Assembly: GCA_903888485.1 (NCBI GenBank)
Contig: CAISTS010000032.1
Location: 248,001-312,000 of the forward strand
Length of the DNA: 64,000 nucleotides
DNA from: an uncultured bacterium
GTDB lineage: Bacteria; Pseudomonadota; Alphaproteobacteria; Rhodospirillales; Rhodospirillaceae
Direction: 5' to 3'
A program made the position numbers and the translations under genes. Below are positions 18,205 through 27,095 of this stretch, piece by piece. Below the pieces are notes generated by a model. The model saw only the letters and a list, made by a program, of their open reading frames with translations, had not been told where the DNA came from and searched no databases. Positions within the stretch are counted from its first letter, which is position 1. Every line of letters starts with the position of its first letter.

Positions 18205-19410
18205 GTGCTTTATTCCGCCTATCAGTGGCAGTCCGACTTGGCCGACCCCCTGCACCGGGTGGCGGAGCAAGCCAAGGTCCTCCTGCAACCCTTTAAAGGG
18301 CTGCCGGGGCTCTCTGCGTTCGCTGCTAGCTGGGAGATGTTCTCCCGGGCGAAGCTGACCCACCATCGCCCGCAGTACCGCATTTCGCGTGTCATGGTCG
18401 GCAACCGCGCGGCCGCCGTCACCGAACATCCCTTCCATGCCACGCCCTTCGGCACGCTGCTCCACTTCCGCAAGGACATCGATACGGCTCAACCGCGCGT
18501 GCTGTTGATCGCGCCGCTGTCGGGACACTTCTCCACGCTCTTGCGCGACACCGTGGAAACACTGATTCCGGAACACGATGTCTTCATCACCGACTGGCAC
18601 AATGCGCGCGACATTCCGCCCGAGGCCGGTCGCTTCGGCTTTGACGAATACGTTCAACACATTGTGACGTGGCTCGAGGCCATGGGTCCGGGCGCGCACA
18701 TGATCGCGGTGTGCCAGCCGTGCGTGCATGCGCTGGCCGCCGTCGCGTTGATGGCCGAAGAGAACAACCCGGCGCAGCCGCTCAGCATGACGCTGATGGC
18801 CGGGCCGGTGGACACCCGCGTCAATCCGACCAAGGTCAATTGCCTTGCCAACGAAAAAACCCTCGCCTGGTTCAAGGACAACTTGATCTCGGCGGTGCCG
18901 GAGCAGCACAGGGGCGGCGGGCGGCTGGTGTACCCCGGCTTCCTGCAGCTCTCGGCTTTCATGTCGATGAACGCCGCGCGCCACACCAAGACGCACCGTG
19001 ACCTCTTCCGCGCGCTGGTCATCGGCGACGACGAACGTGCGGGCGCCATCAAGACGTTCTACGACGAATATTTCGCTGTGCTTGACCTGCCCGCCGAGTT
19101 CTATCTTGAGACGGTGGCGAAGGTTTTCCAGGACGCGCTGCTCGCCAAGGGCGAGCTGGTTGTGGCCGGCCGGCGCGTCAATCCGGCCGCCATCAAGAAA
19201 ACCGCACTGCAGACGGTCGAAGGCGAGCGTGATGACATCTGCGCGCCGGGCCAAACCGTGGCCGCGCACGATCTCTGCACGGGCCTCAAGCCCTATATGA
19301 AGCGCCACCATCTGCAGGCCGGCGTCGGCCATTACGGCGTGTTCGCCGGGCGGAAATGGGAAAGCCAGATCTATCCGGTGGTGCGCAACATGATCCTGTC
19401 GATGAGCTAA
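18205..19410 (+). CDS. phaZ: Intracellular polyhydroxyalkanoate depolymerase
   Basis: This alpha/beta hydrolase breaks down native PHB granules to 3-hydroxybutyrate units. The 401-residue protein lacks a signal peptide, as expected for the intracellular type. The nucleophile region is the cysteine version of the lipase box, AVCQPCVHA, with C170 the likely nucleophile. The ITDWHNARD segment and the final GVGHYGVFAGRKW, which holds the catalytic His, are typical. The gene starts with GTG at 18205. The pairing with bdhA next door on the opposite strand makes a small PHB mobilisation locus. The PHB synthesis genes (phaA, phaB, phaC) are not in the window. Confidence 0.93.
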   Translation: MLYSAYQWQSDLADPLHRVAEQAKVLLQPFKGLPGLSAFAASWEMFSRAKLTHHRPQYRISRVMVGNRAAAVTEHPFHATPFGTLLHFRKDIDTAQPRVLLIAPLSGHFSTLLRDTVETLIPEHDVFITDWHNARDIPPEAGRFGFDEYVQHIVTWLEAMGPGAHMIAVCQPCVHALAAVALMAEENNPAQPLSMTLMAGPVDTRVNPTKVNCLANEKTLAWFKDNLISAVPEQHRGGGRLVYPGFLQLSAFMSMNAARHTKTHRDLFRALVIGDDERAGAIKTFYDEYFAVLDLPAEFYLETVAKVFQDALLAKGELVVAGRRVNPAAIKKTALQTVEGERDDICAPGQTVAAHDLCTGLKPYMKRHHLQAGVGHYGVFAGRKWESQIYPVVRNMILSMS

Positions 19411-19422
19411 CGGCTCAGAAAC

Positions 19423-19887
19423 CTACTGCACGATCACCGCATTCCGGAATGCGATCGGCTTGCCGATCATGCGCATGGGCTGAAGCCCCGCGCCGGTGCC
19501 GCGCACGGTGATATCTCCGTAGTTGAAGATGCGCCCGAGAATGGATTGATCAACCTCGACGCTCTCGACGCGACCCATGTTCATCTCGGTCGTGCTGCGG
19601 CGGATGAAGCCTTCCTTGAAGATCACGCGCTTGTCGGTGACGGCGATTTCGGTGGTGAAGCGCTGGAACCAGGCGCGGATGAAACTGAGTACGGCAATCA
19701 ACCCGGCCGCCCCTGCCAACAAGCTCGCGGGTGATTGTGTATCGACGGTTCCATAAGCCGTCTGCGCGGCCATCACGATGCCGGCCAGCAGCACGAAAAG
19801 AATGGCTGTCAGATAGACAAGCCAATGGATCGTGCCCGTGAAGACCACGTTCTCGCCGGGCTGCAGAACTTTTTGGACGTAACTCAC
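19423..19887 (-). CDS. Membrane protein with bacterial PH domain (bPH2 type)
   Basis: The 154-residue protein has two hydrophobic helices (about residues 22-42 and 56-75), followed by a bacterial pleckstrin-homology-like domain with TEIAVTDKRVIFKEG and a TTEMNMGRVESVEVDQS segment. Members are common, small, inner-membrane proteins with no agreed function. Some are thought to bind lipids or act in stress responses. It lies 14 nt downstream of the enoyl-CoA hydratase gene on the same strand, so the two are likely co-transcribed, and it ends 12 nt from phaZ in convergent orientation. Confidence 0.85.
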   Translation of the reverse strand: MSYVQKVLQPGENVVFTGTIHWLVYLTAILFVLLAGIVMAAQTAYGTVDTQSPASLLAGAAGLIAVLSFIRAWFQRFTTEIAVTDKRVIFKEGFIRRSTTEMNMGRVESVEVDQSILGRIFNYGDITVRGTGAGLQPMRMIGKPIAFRNAVIVQ

Positions 19888-19901
19888 GGCACCTCAATGC
19901 C

Positions 19902-20687
19902 TCAGCGCGACTTGAAGTTCCCGGGCCGGCGCGCGCCGTATGCGGCGACACCTTCCTTGAAGTCCTCGCTGCGGCGCAGCCACTCCTGTTCGAAGAGTTC
20001 GCGCTCGGTGGCGCTCTCAATCTCGTCGGCCAGCCCGCGCCGCATGGTCTCGCGGATGGACAGAAGCGCCAGCGGCGCGCCTTCGGCGATCTCGGCCGCC
20101 AGCGCCAGGGCCGCGACGCGCAGTTCGGCCTGCGGCGCGAGCACGTCCGCCATGCCCAGCGCGACCGCTTCCTCGCCGCCGATGCGCCGCCCGGTGAGCA
20201 TCAGGAAGGCCGCTTTCTGCGCGCCCACCAGGCGCGGCAGGGTCACGGTCAGGCCGAAACCAGGATGCAGGCCGATGCGCACGAAGTTGGAGCTGAAGCG
20301 CGCTTCCTTACAGGTGACGCGAAAATCGGCGCTGAGGGCGAGCCCGAGGCCGCCACCGACGGCCGCGCCCTGCACCGCCGCCACCACCGGCTTCTTGGCG
20401 CGGAACATGCGCACCGCTTCTTTGTAGAGATGTTTGCTGACCGGCCAGGCCTCATCGAAGGTCGCGAGATTGGGCCGGTTGGTGAAATCCGCGCCGGCGC
20501 AGAACGATTGCCCTTGGGCCGCCAGAACCACGGCGCGGCAGGCGTCCATGCCGTCCAGTTCCTCATAGGCGTCGGCGATCTCGCGGATCAGCGCCGTATC
20601 GAAAAAGTTATGCGGCGGACGGCGGATCTCGACCACGCCGACGTGCCCCTGTAACTCAACGCCAATATCCATGTAGGTGCGTCCCAT
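19902..20687 (-). CDS. Enoyl-CoA hydratase/isomerase family protein
   Basis: The 261-residue protein has the crotonase fold. AAQGQSFCAGADF (about residues 57-69) and QGAAVGGGLGLALSADFRV (about 106-124) supply the two backbone amides of the oxyanion hole. The usual second catalytic Glu region reads FSSNFVRIGLHPGFG, with His/Pro where classical hydratases have Glu/Thr. The exact reaction (hydratase, isomerase or other) is therefore uncertain. Such enzymes act on acyl-CoA in fatty-acid, amino-acid or PHB-linked routes. It is divergent from bioC and is followed by the PH-domain gene. Confidence 0.88.
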   Translation of the reverse strand: MGRTYMDIGVELQGHVGVVEIRRPPHNFFDTALIREIADAYEELDGMDACRAVVLAAQGQSFCAGADFTNRPNLATFDEAWPVSKHLYKEAVRMFRAKKPVVAAVQGAAVGGGLGLALSADFRVTCKEARFSSNFVRIGLHPGFGLTVTLPRLVGAQKAAFLMLTGRRIGGEEAVALGMADVLAPQAELRVAALALAAEIAEGAPLALLSIRETMRRGLADEIESATERELFEQEWLRRSEDFKEGVAAYGARRPGNFKSR

Positions 20688-20757
20688 GTCTCCTCACCCC
20701 GTCCCGTTGCAGGGGTCCACTCTACCACCGCCGGCCCATCTCCGTTATACCGCCCTC

Positions 20758-21516
20758 GTGAACAGGCAGAACCACATCAAGGCCGCCGTGGCGGCAGCTT
20801 TTAGCGCCGCCGCCGAGACCTATGACGCGGCGGCTGGGCTGCAGCGCGGCGTGGCGGGTGAACTCGCCGCGCGCATTGCGCGCCTGCCTTTGAAGCAGCC
20901 GCGCGTGCTCGAGATCGGCTGCGGCACGGGCTTTTTAAGCGAGGCGTTGCTGGGTTTGAACCCGCGCGAAGTGCTGCTCACCGACATCGCGCCAGCCATG
21001 ATCGACCGGTGCCGAAAGACGTTGCCGGCGGACGCACAGGTGCGCTTTGCCGTCTTGGACGGCGAGCATCCCGAAGACGCCGGCGGGGATTTCGACCTGA
21101 TCTGCTCCAGCATGACCTTCCAGTGGTTTGCCGACCTCGAAGGAACACTGGCGCGTCTCTGCGGCCAACTCGCACCCGGCGGCGCGCTCGCCTTCGCCAC
21201 ACTGGCCGAGGGCAGCTTCCCTGAGTGGCGTGCGGCCCATGATGACCTTGGCCTCGCCGCCGCAACGCGCTCCTACCCCAGCGCCGCGGAACTGCGCTCC
21301 ATGCTGCCCGGCTTGAGCGTTGAAGAAGAGCATCTCACGCGGCGCTATGCCAACGGTCACGCCTTTGTCGCTCACTTGAAGAAGATCGGCGCCCACTTGC
21401 CGGAGGCGGGCCGCAGGCCGCTGGGCGCAGGCGCGCTGCGCAGCGTACTGCGGCAATTCGCGCGCGGCATCGATGTCACCTATCACGTCGCCTACGGAAC
21501 GTGGACTAAGTCTTAA
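20758..21516 (+). CDS. bioC: Malonyl-ACP O-methyltransferase
   Basis: BioC methylates the free carboxyl of malonyl-ACP with SAM so that fatty-acid synthesis can build the pimeloyl chain of biotin. The SAM motif VLEIGCGTGFLSEALL is near residue 50, and a typical N-terminus (AAFSAAAETYDAAA) matches the family. I place the start at GTG 20758, giving 252 residues. An in-frame ATG at 20677 would run into the divergent hydratase gene and add an unconserved arm. It is the first gene of a biotin cluster and overlaps the convergent bioA by 11 nt at their ends. No BioH, BioG or BioZ partner for the demethylating or priming step is in the window. Confidence 0.88.
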   Translation: MNRQNHIKAAVAAAFSAAAETYDAAAGLQRGVAGELAARIARLPLKQPRVLEIGCGTGFLSEALLGLNPREVLLTDIAPAMIDRCRKTLPADAQVRFAVLDGEHPEDAGGDFDLICSSMTFQWFADLEGTLARLCGQLAPGGALAFATLAEGSFPEWRAAHDDLGLAAATRSYPSAAELRSMLPGLSVEEEHLTRRYANGHAFVAHLKKIGAHLPEAGRRPLGAGALRSVLRQFARGIDVTYHVAYGTWTKS

Positions 21517-22768
21517 GAACCGCCACCACGGCGTCCGTTAGGATTTTCAGATCGCCCTCGGGAATGTTCAACGCCGGCGTGAGGTAGACGATCCGGCCGA
21601 AGGGGCGCACCCAGACATCGGCATCGATGAACTTCTGCTTGAGCACGCCGAGATCGGCGATGTTCTTCAACTCCACCACACCGATCGCGCCTTTGACACG
21701 CACATCGACAACGCCGGGCAAATTGCGGCACGGCGCGAGCCCGTCTTCGAGCAGCTTGCTGATGTCCTCCACCTGCTTGAGGCGCGGCTCGACCGCGAAG
21801 AGATCGAGCGAAGCATTGGCGGCGGCGCAGGCCAATGGATTGGCCATGAAGGTGGGCCCATGCATCAGCGCGTGCTCGGCTTTGTTCGACCAGAAGGCAT
21901 CGAAGACCTTGGGCGTCACCACCGTCGCCGCCAGCGCCATGGTGCCGCCGGTGAGCGCCTTGGACAGCGTGATGATGTCGGGAACCACGCCGGCGGCTTC
22001 GCAGGCGAACATTGTGCCCGTGCGCCCGAAGCCTGTGAATATCTCGTCGAAGATGAGCAGGAGATCGTATTTGTCCGCCGCGGCGCGCAGATGTTTGAGG
22101 ACGTCGGGTTCGTGGAACAGCATGCCGCCCGCGCCCTGCACCAGGGGCTCGACGATGATGCCCGCCAGTTCCTTGGCGTGTTTGGCGAGGAACGCATCGA
22201 AGGCCTTGGTCGACTTCGCATCGCGCGGCAGATCGATGACATGATGTTCGGGCAGCAAACCCTTGAACAGGGCGTGCATGCCTTCCTCGGGATCGCTGAC
22301 CGCCATGGCGCCGGTGGTGTCACCGTGATAGCCGCCGGCGAAGGCGAGGAACGACGTGCGCCCGCGCTGGCCTTGGTTGAGCCAATACTGCGTCGCCATC
22401 TTGAGCGCGACCTCGACGGCGACCGAGCCGGAGTCCGTGAAGAACACGCGGCTTAGATCGCCCGGCAGCATGTCCGCCAGTCGCTCGGCCAATGTCAGAG
22501 CCGGCTTGTGCACCAGCCCCGCGAACATCACATGCGGCATCAGCTCGACTTGGCTGGCGATGGCGGCGCGGATGTGGGGATGGTTATAGCCGTGGCAGGC
22601 GGTCCACCACGAGGCGATGCCGTCGATGAGCTCGCGGCCATCGGCCAGCACGAGGCGCGCGCCCTTGGTGTGCGACACCAAAAGCGGCGGCGCGGTTGTC
22701 TTCATCTGCGTGTAGGGCAGCCAGATGTGCTGAAGTCCGCTTTCGTACCAGTCAGGCACCGCGGGCAC
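21506..22768 (-). CDS. bioA: Adenosylmethionine-8-amino-7-oxononanoate aminotransferase
   Basis: BioA transfers the amino group of SAM to 8-amino-7-oxononanoate, giving 7,8-diaminononanoate with PLP as cofactor. The 420-residue protein has the class III aminotransferase layout. GIASWWTACHGYNHP near residue 50 is the BioA-specific substrate region. The Asp of LLIFDEIFTGFGRTG contacts PLP, and the Lys of TLSKALTGG is the PLP lysine. It starts with GTG at 22768, one base past the bioB stop, so bioB and bioA form one transcript. Its end overlaps the convergent bioC. Confidence 0.95.
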   Translation of the reverse strand: MPAVPDWYESGLQHIWLPYTQMKTTAPPLLVSHTKGARLVLADGRELIDGIASWWTACHGYNHPHIRAAIASQVELMPHVMFAGLVHKPALTLAERLADMLPGDLSRVFFTDSGSVAVEVALKMATQYWLNQGQRGRTSFLAFAGGYHGDTTGAMAVSDPEEGMHALFKGLLPEHHVIDLPRDAKSTKAFDAFLAKHAKELAGIIVEPLVQGAGGMLFHEPDVLKHLRAAADKYDLLLIFDEIFTGFGRTGTMFACEAAGVVPDIITLSKALTGGTMALAATVVTPKVFDAFWSNKAEHALMHGPTFMANPLACAAANASLDLFAVEPRLKQVEDISKLLEDGLAPCRNLPGVVDVRVKGAIGVVELKNIADLGVLKQKFIDADVWVRPFGRIVYLTPALNIPEGDLKILTDAVVAVLKT

Positions 22769-22769
22769 C

Positions 22770-23768
22770 TCACACAGGCATCGGCACCATGCCGAGGCGC
22801 TGGAACAGCGCCTGGTCGTGATCCTCGCCCGGGTTGGGCGTCGTCAGCAGCTTCGCGCCGTAGAAGATCGAGTTGGCGCCGGCGATGAAACACAAGGCCT
22901 GCGTCTCGTCGCTCATCTCCTCGCGGCCGGCGGACAGACGCACCATGGACTTGGGCATGGTGATGCGCGCCACGGCCACCGTGCGCACGAAATCGAATTG
23001 GTCAAGCTTGGCCGCGCCCTTCAGCGGCGTGCCTTCCACCTGCACCAGCATGTTGATCGGCACGCTTTCCGGATGGCTGGGCAGTGTCGCCAGCGCATGG
23101 ATCATGCCGACCCGGTCCTCGGCGGACTCGCCCATGCCGACGATGCCGCCGCAGCAGACATTGATGCCCGCTTCGCGCACGCTCGAGAGCGTGTTGAGCC
23201 GGTCGGCATAGATGCGCGTCGAGATGATGTTGCCGTAGAACTCGGGCGAGGTGTCGAGGTTGTGGTTGTAGTAGTCGAGGCCCGAGCGCTTCAGGCGCTG
23301 GGCCTGATCGGGCGTGAGCATGCCGAGGGTCGCGCAGGACTCGAGGCCCATCGCCTTGACGCCTTCGACCATGGCGCAGACCGCATCGAGGTCGCGGTCC
23401 TTGGGCGAACGCCAGGCGGCACCCATGCAAAAGCGTGTCGCGCCGCTGTCCTTGGCCGCGCGCGCTTCGGCCAGCACCTTCTCGACTTCCATCAGCTTCT
23501 CGGCCGGGAGCTTGGTGTCGTGGTGGGCGCTCTGCGGGCAATAGCCGCAATCCTCGGGACAGCCGCCGGTCTTGATGGACAGGAGCGTCGAGACCTGGAC
23601 CTCGCGCGGATCGAAATGGATGCGGTGGACGGTGGCGGCCTGGAACAACAGTTCCGGGAACGGCAGGGCGAACAGCGCGCGGATTTCCTCGCGGGTCCAG
23701 TCGCTGCGCACAGCTCCCACATCGTGGACTTTAAAATCCCGGGGGAGGACCTGAGCCGCGACCGTCAT
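22770..23768 (-). CDS. bioB: Biotin synthase
   Basis: BioB is the radical-SAM enzyme that inserts sulfur into dethiobiotin. The cluster motif CPEDCGYC gives C70, C74 and C77 for the [4Fe-4S] centre, and the conserved [13 protein letters not shown] segment follows later. The ATG at 23768 gives 332 residues, the usual length. An open frame runs further upstream but overlaps bioF and lacks conservation. It is transcribed with bioA and is divergent from bioF across a 92-bp gap. I saw no TTATmkATAA-type BioR palindrome in that gap, so the regulator is unclear. Confidence 0.96.
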   Translation of the reverse strand: MTVAAQVLPRDFKVHDVGAVRSDWTREEIRALFALPFPELLFQAATVHRIHFDPREVQVSTLLSIKTGGCPEDCGYCPQSAHHDTKLPAEKLMEVEKVLAEARAAKDSGATRFCMGAAWRSPKDRDLDAVCAMVEGVKAMGLESCATLGMLTPDQAQRLKRSGLDYYNHNLDTSPEFYGNIISTRIYADRLNTLSSVREAGINVCCGGIVGMGESAEDRVGMIHALATLPSHPESVPINMLVQVEGTPLKGAAKLDQFDFVRTVAVARITMPKSMVRLSAGREEMSDETQALCFIAGANSIFYGAKLLTTPNPGEDHDQALFQRLGMVPMPV

Positions 23769-23860
23769 GGAATGCGCCTTTCTCTGGGAAGTCTTCGGGC
23801 TGCTGGGGTAAACATACGTCCAGCACCCGTCAAGCCTAAGGCATTCCCCCACTGGTTTCC

Positions 23861-24985
23861 ATGGACAGTCTGGACCGCTTTGCCGCCGAAAAACTCGCGA
23901 GCCTCGACGCCAAGAACCTGCGGCGCAGGCTGGTGGAGACCGCGCGCGAGGACGGCATTTGGATGCACAGGAATGGAAAGCGCCTCTTGTCCTTTTCGTG
24001 CAACGACTATCTGAACTTCGCGCAGGACGCACGGCTGGCGGACGCCGCCATGGCCGCGATCCGCACACACGGCGTCGGCGCGGGCGCATCGCGGCTGGTG
24101 ACCGGCAACCATCCGCTCTATGCCGATCTCGAAGCGCGGCTCGCGCGCATCAAGGGCACGGAGGCGGCTTGCGTCTTCGGCTCGGGCTATCTTGCCAACC
24201 TCGGCATCATTTCGGCGCTGGCCGGCAAGAACGACCTGATCCTGGTCGATGCGCTTTCGCATTCCTGCATCCTCGCCGGCGCGGCCCTGGCGGGCGGGCG
24301 GATGCTGACGTTCAAGCACAACGACGTTGCCGATTTGGAGTGCCTTCTCAAAACCCACCGGAAGAATTTCCGTAACGCGATCGTCGCCACCGACAGCGTG
24401 TTCTCCATGGACGGCGATCTCGCGCCGGTGACGGAACTGTCCAAGCTGGCTGAACAATACGATGCGTGGCTGCTCACCGACGATGCCCACGGGCTGGGTG
24501 TGGTCTCTCACGCGAAGGCCAACGTTCCGTTGCAGATGGGCACGCTGTCCAAGGCCGTGGGCGGTTACGGCGGATACCTTTGCGCATCGCAGGCGGTGAT
24601 CGAGTTGATCAAGAACCGCGCGCGGACATTCGTGTACTCAACGGGCCTGCCGCCACCGACGGTGGCCGCGGCGATTGCCGCGCTCGACATCATCGAGCGC
24701 GACCCGGCGCTGTGCGCCAAGCCGTTGGCAAAGGCGCGCGCCTTCACGCAAAGGCTCAACCTGCCGCGCGCCGAAAGCCCCATCGTGCCCATTATTCTCG
24801 GCGACACCGACAAGGCGCTGGCCGTCTCAAAGATGCTGGAGGACGAAGGCTTCCTGGTCGCCGCCATCCGCCCGCCGACGGTGCCGCCCAACACCGCGCG
24901 CCTGCGGTTCACATTCACCGCCGGCCATCCCGACGCCGAGATCGCGCGCCTGGCCGAGATCGTCGCCGCGCGCGTGCTCGCATGA
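23861..24985 (+). CDS. bioF: 8-amino-7-oxononanoate synthase
   Basis: BioF condenses pimeloyl-ACP or pimeloyl-CoA with L-alanine, using PLP, to give 8-amino-7-oxononanoate. The 374-residue chain shows the alpha-oxoamine synthase features. [20 protein letters not shown] is near residue 70, [12 protein letters not shown] contains the PLP-contacting Asp and His, and the Lys of [13 protein letters not shown] is the cofactor lysine. The start at 23861 follows the short divergent gap to bioB. The stop overlaps the bioD start by 4 nt (ATGA), so the pair is translationally coupled. Confidence 0.95.
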   Translation: MDSLDRFAAEKLASLDAKNLRRRLVETAREDGIWMHRNGKRLLSFSCNDYLNFAQDARLADAAMAAIRTHGVGAGASRLVTGNHPLYADLEARLARIKGTEAACVFGSGYLANLGIISALAGKNDLILVDALSHSCILAGAALAGGRMLTFKHNDVADLECLLKTHRKNFRNAIVATDSVFSMDGDLAPVTELSKLAEQYDAWLLTDDAHGLGVVSHAKANVPLQMGTLSKAVGGYGGYLCASQAVIELIKNRARTFVYSTGLPPPTVAAAIAALDIIERDPALCAKPLAKARAFTQRLNLPRAESPIVPIILGDTDKALAVSKMLEDEGFLVAAIRPPTVPPNTARLRFTFTAGHPDAEIARLAEIVAARVLA

Positions 24986-25620
24986 CCGGCTTCTTTGTCA
25001 CCGCCACCGGCACCGACATCGGCAAGACTTACATCACCGCGGGTCTGGTGAAGGCGATGCGCGCGAAAGCCATCAAGCCCGTCGTCAGCGGCTTCGACGG
25101 CGCCCAACCACACGCGGGCGATGCGGCGGCGCTGTTGGAAGCCATGGGCGAAGCCCCGACGCTGGAGAACATCGCGCGCATCGCGCCGTGGCGGTTCGCC
25201 GCGCCGCTGTCGCCCGACATGGCCGCCGCGCGCGAGGGCCGCGCCATTGATCTTGCGGAGCTGGCGACGTTCACACGACAGAACGTCAAAGACGGATTGG
25301 TTTTTGTCGAAGGCGTCGGCGGCGTGATGGTGCCGCTCACGGACAAGCACACCACCCTCGACTGGATGGCGGAGGTGCAACTGCCGCTGATCTTGGTCAC
25401 GGGCAGTTATCTCGGCACGCTGAGTCACACGCTGACCGCCGGGGATGTGGCCCAGCGGCGCGGTCTTAAAATCGCGCTCGTGGTCGTCAATGAGTCAGCC
25501 GAAAGCCCGGTGCCGCTCGCGGAAACGTGCGACGTCATCGCGCGCCACACAGGACTGCCCTGTGTCACACTCGCGCGCGGTGCATCTGATTTTTCGCAAA
25601 TCGCAGCGAAGCTCGCCTGA
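24982..25620 (+). CDS. bioD: Dethiobiotin synthetase
   Basis: BioD closes the ureido ring of dethiobiotin from 7,8-diaminononanoate, CO2 and ATP. The 212-residue product begins [19 protein letters not shown], which holds the P-loop (GTDIGKT, residues 10-16). VEGVGGVMVPL near residue 110 is the second conserved block. The ATG inside the bioF stop is the natural start; a much longer open frame upstream is a shadow of bioF. With bioC, bioA, bioB and bioF it completes the late biotin pathway in this locus. BirA is not present here. Confidence 0.94.
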   Translation: MTGFFVTATGTDIGKTYITAGLVKAMRAKAIKPVVSGFDGAQPHAGDAAALLEAMGEAPTLENIARIAPWRFAAPLSPDMAAAREGRAIDLAELATFTRQNVKDGLVFVEGVGGVMVPLTDKHTTLDWMAEVQLPLILVTGSYLGTLSHTLTAGDVAQRRGLKIALVVVNESAESPVPLAETCDVIARHTGLPCVTLARGASDFSQIAAKLA

Positions 25621-26022
25621 TTACTCGGCGTCCTCGCAGGACAGGCCCATTTCGCTCAGGCCCTCTTCCAGCTCGTCGGCCAATAAAGGTTGGCTCAGCA
25701 GGTAGCGCGCGACGCGCTTGGGGTGCTCCTCGTGCGCCACCTCGACGGCTTCGTCCCAGTCCTCGGCGGTATAGGTGCCGCGCCCGATCCAGGTGAGCGC
25801 CACCAGGTCGGCCTGCTCGTCCTCGTTCAAGCTGTCGATGAAGGCCTTGAGATCGTCGAGGTCGGCGTTGTCGACGGCGCCGTCGTCTTCTTCGGGCAGC
25901 TCGTCGCGCACCACATCGTCGGCGGCATGGTGACCCGGCTCGTCATCGAGCGGGTCGAGATCGGCCAGCACCTCGCGCGCGCGGTTGATGATGTAGCATA
26001 CGGTTTCGAGAGCGATATCCAT
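25621..26022 (-). CDS. DUF3775 domain-containing protein
   Basis: The 133-residue, very acidic cytosolic protein fits the uncharacterised DUF3775 family, common in Alphaproteobacteria. The N-terminal TVCYIINRAREV and the central FIDSLNEDEQADLVALTWIG and RYLLSQPLLADELEEGL stretches are typical. It ends directly after the bioD stop in convergent orientation. No catalytic motif is visible. It may be a small regulator or adaptor, but nothing in the context supports a specific role. Confidence 0.8.
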   Translation of the reverse strand: MDIALETVCYIINRAREVLADLDPLDDEPGHHAADDVVRDELPEEDDGAVDNADLDDLKAFIDSLNEDEQADLVALTWIGRGTYTAEDWDEAVEVAHEEHPKRVARYLLSQPLLADELEEGLSEMGLSCEDAE

Positions 26023-26048
26023 GTCCCCGCCTCCTCGACGGAGTAACG

Positions 26049-27071
26049 TTACTTGGTCATTGGACAGGATTCGGCAAAGGCTTTCAACGCCAGATCGGGC
26101 GTGTCGGTGAACACGCCGTCAACGCCCAGACGTCTAAAGTCGCAGTATTCCCGTAATGCGTCGCCATTGTAGTTGACCGGCAGGAACGCACCCTCCGGGC
26201 GGAAGGTGTAGGGATGCACCAAAAGGCCGGCGGCATGGGCGCGTTTGACCAGGTCCGTGGGCGGCAGCGCGCGGCCGTTCTCGTCCACCGGGATGATCAT
26301 GGTCTTGGCCGGGCCGATCCCTTTGGCATAGGTGGCGATGGTCTTGAGGGATTCGTCGCTGGTTTCGGGGCCGAGCTTGTCCATGAGATAGATCGCCGGC
26401 ACCTGGGTGCGCTGGGCCATCATCATCACGCTGCCGGCATCGAAGGCCTGCAGGAAGATCGGCGAGCCGGCGCGGTCCATGGCCCAGGCCGCGAGGATGG
26501 AGATCAGCGGTTCTTCGATAGGCCGGCCGATGCCCCGGAAATAGCGCGGGTGCTTGACCTCGATATAGACGCCGATCTGGCGGCCAAGCTCGCGCGATTT
26601 GGACGCGCGCAAGCTGAGGATCTCGGCGATGGTCGGGATGGCATAGCGGCCGTTCTGGTTCTGATCGCGGAAGGGCACGCGCTCGCGGGCGCGCAGCTCG
26701 CCGATCTCGTCCAGCGTCAGATCCTCGCTGAACCAGCCGGTGACGGTCTCGCCGTCGATGACCTTGCTGGTCCGCCGGCTCGGGAAACGTTGCGCGACAT
26801 CGGTGGTGGTGGACAGCTCGTTCTCATGGCGCGCGATCAGGTAGCCTTCCTTGGTGCTGACCAGATCGACCTCGATGTAGTCGGCGCCCTGCTCGATGGC
26901 GCGGGTATAGGCGGCCAGGGTGTGCTCGGGCACATAGCCGCTGGCGCCGCGGTGGGCGATGACCAAAGGCCTCGGGAGTGTACCGGGCGCGGCGAGCTCG
27001 GCCGCGCCAGCACCGGATGGAGCGGCGCCCGCCGTCAGAAGCAGACAGAAAAGTCCGAGAGCAAAACGCAT
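26049..27071 (-). CDS. Exported glycerophosphodiester phosphodiesterase (copy 1)
   Basis: GDPD enzymes hydrolyse glycerophosphodiesters to glycerol-3-phosphate and an alcohol. The 340-residue protein has a signal peptide (about residues 1-23) and the GDPD catalytic start IAHRGASGYVPEHT, with the His and Glu of the metal site. YIEVDLVSTKEGYLIARHEN follows and supplies further metal ligands. The long C-terminal part is of the periplasmic GlpQ kind. I chose ATG 27071, preceded by a GGGG site, over an in-frame TTG at 27086. It follows the second GDPD gene by 24 nt and ends with the shared TDTPDLALKAFAESCPM tail. The pair is a tandem duplication on one transcript. Confidence 0.9.
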   Translation of the reverse strand: MRFALGLFCLLLTAGAAPSGAGAAELAAPGTLPRPLVIAHRGASGYVPEHTLAAYTRAIEQGADYIEVDLVSTKEGYLIARHENELSTTTDVAQRFPSRRTSKVIDGETVTGWFSEDLTLDEIGELRARERVPFRDQNQNGRYAIPTIAEILSLRASKSRELGRQIGVYIEVKHPRYFRGIGRPIEEPLISILAAWAMDRAGSPIFLQAFDAGSVMMMAQRTQVPAIYLMDKLGPETSDESLKTIATYAKGIGPAKTMIIPVDENGRALPPTDLVKRAHAAGLLVHPYTFRPEGAFLPVNYNGDALREYCDFRRLGVDGVFTDTPDLALKAFAESCPMTK

Positions 27072-27095
27072 GCGGTGAATCCCCAACCCGCGACA

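Noticed and set aside
23769-23860. BioR operator between bioB and bioF
   Set aside because: No TTATmkATAA-like palindrome is present in the 92-bp gap.
24466-25620. Long version of BioD starting inside bioF
   Set aside because: The added part is a frame shadow of bioF; the P-loop start at 24982 with an ATGA overlap is the real gene.
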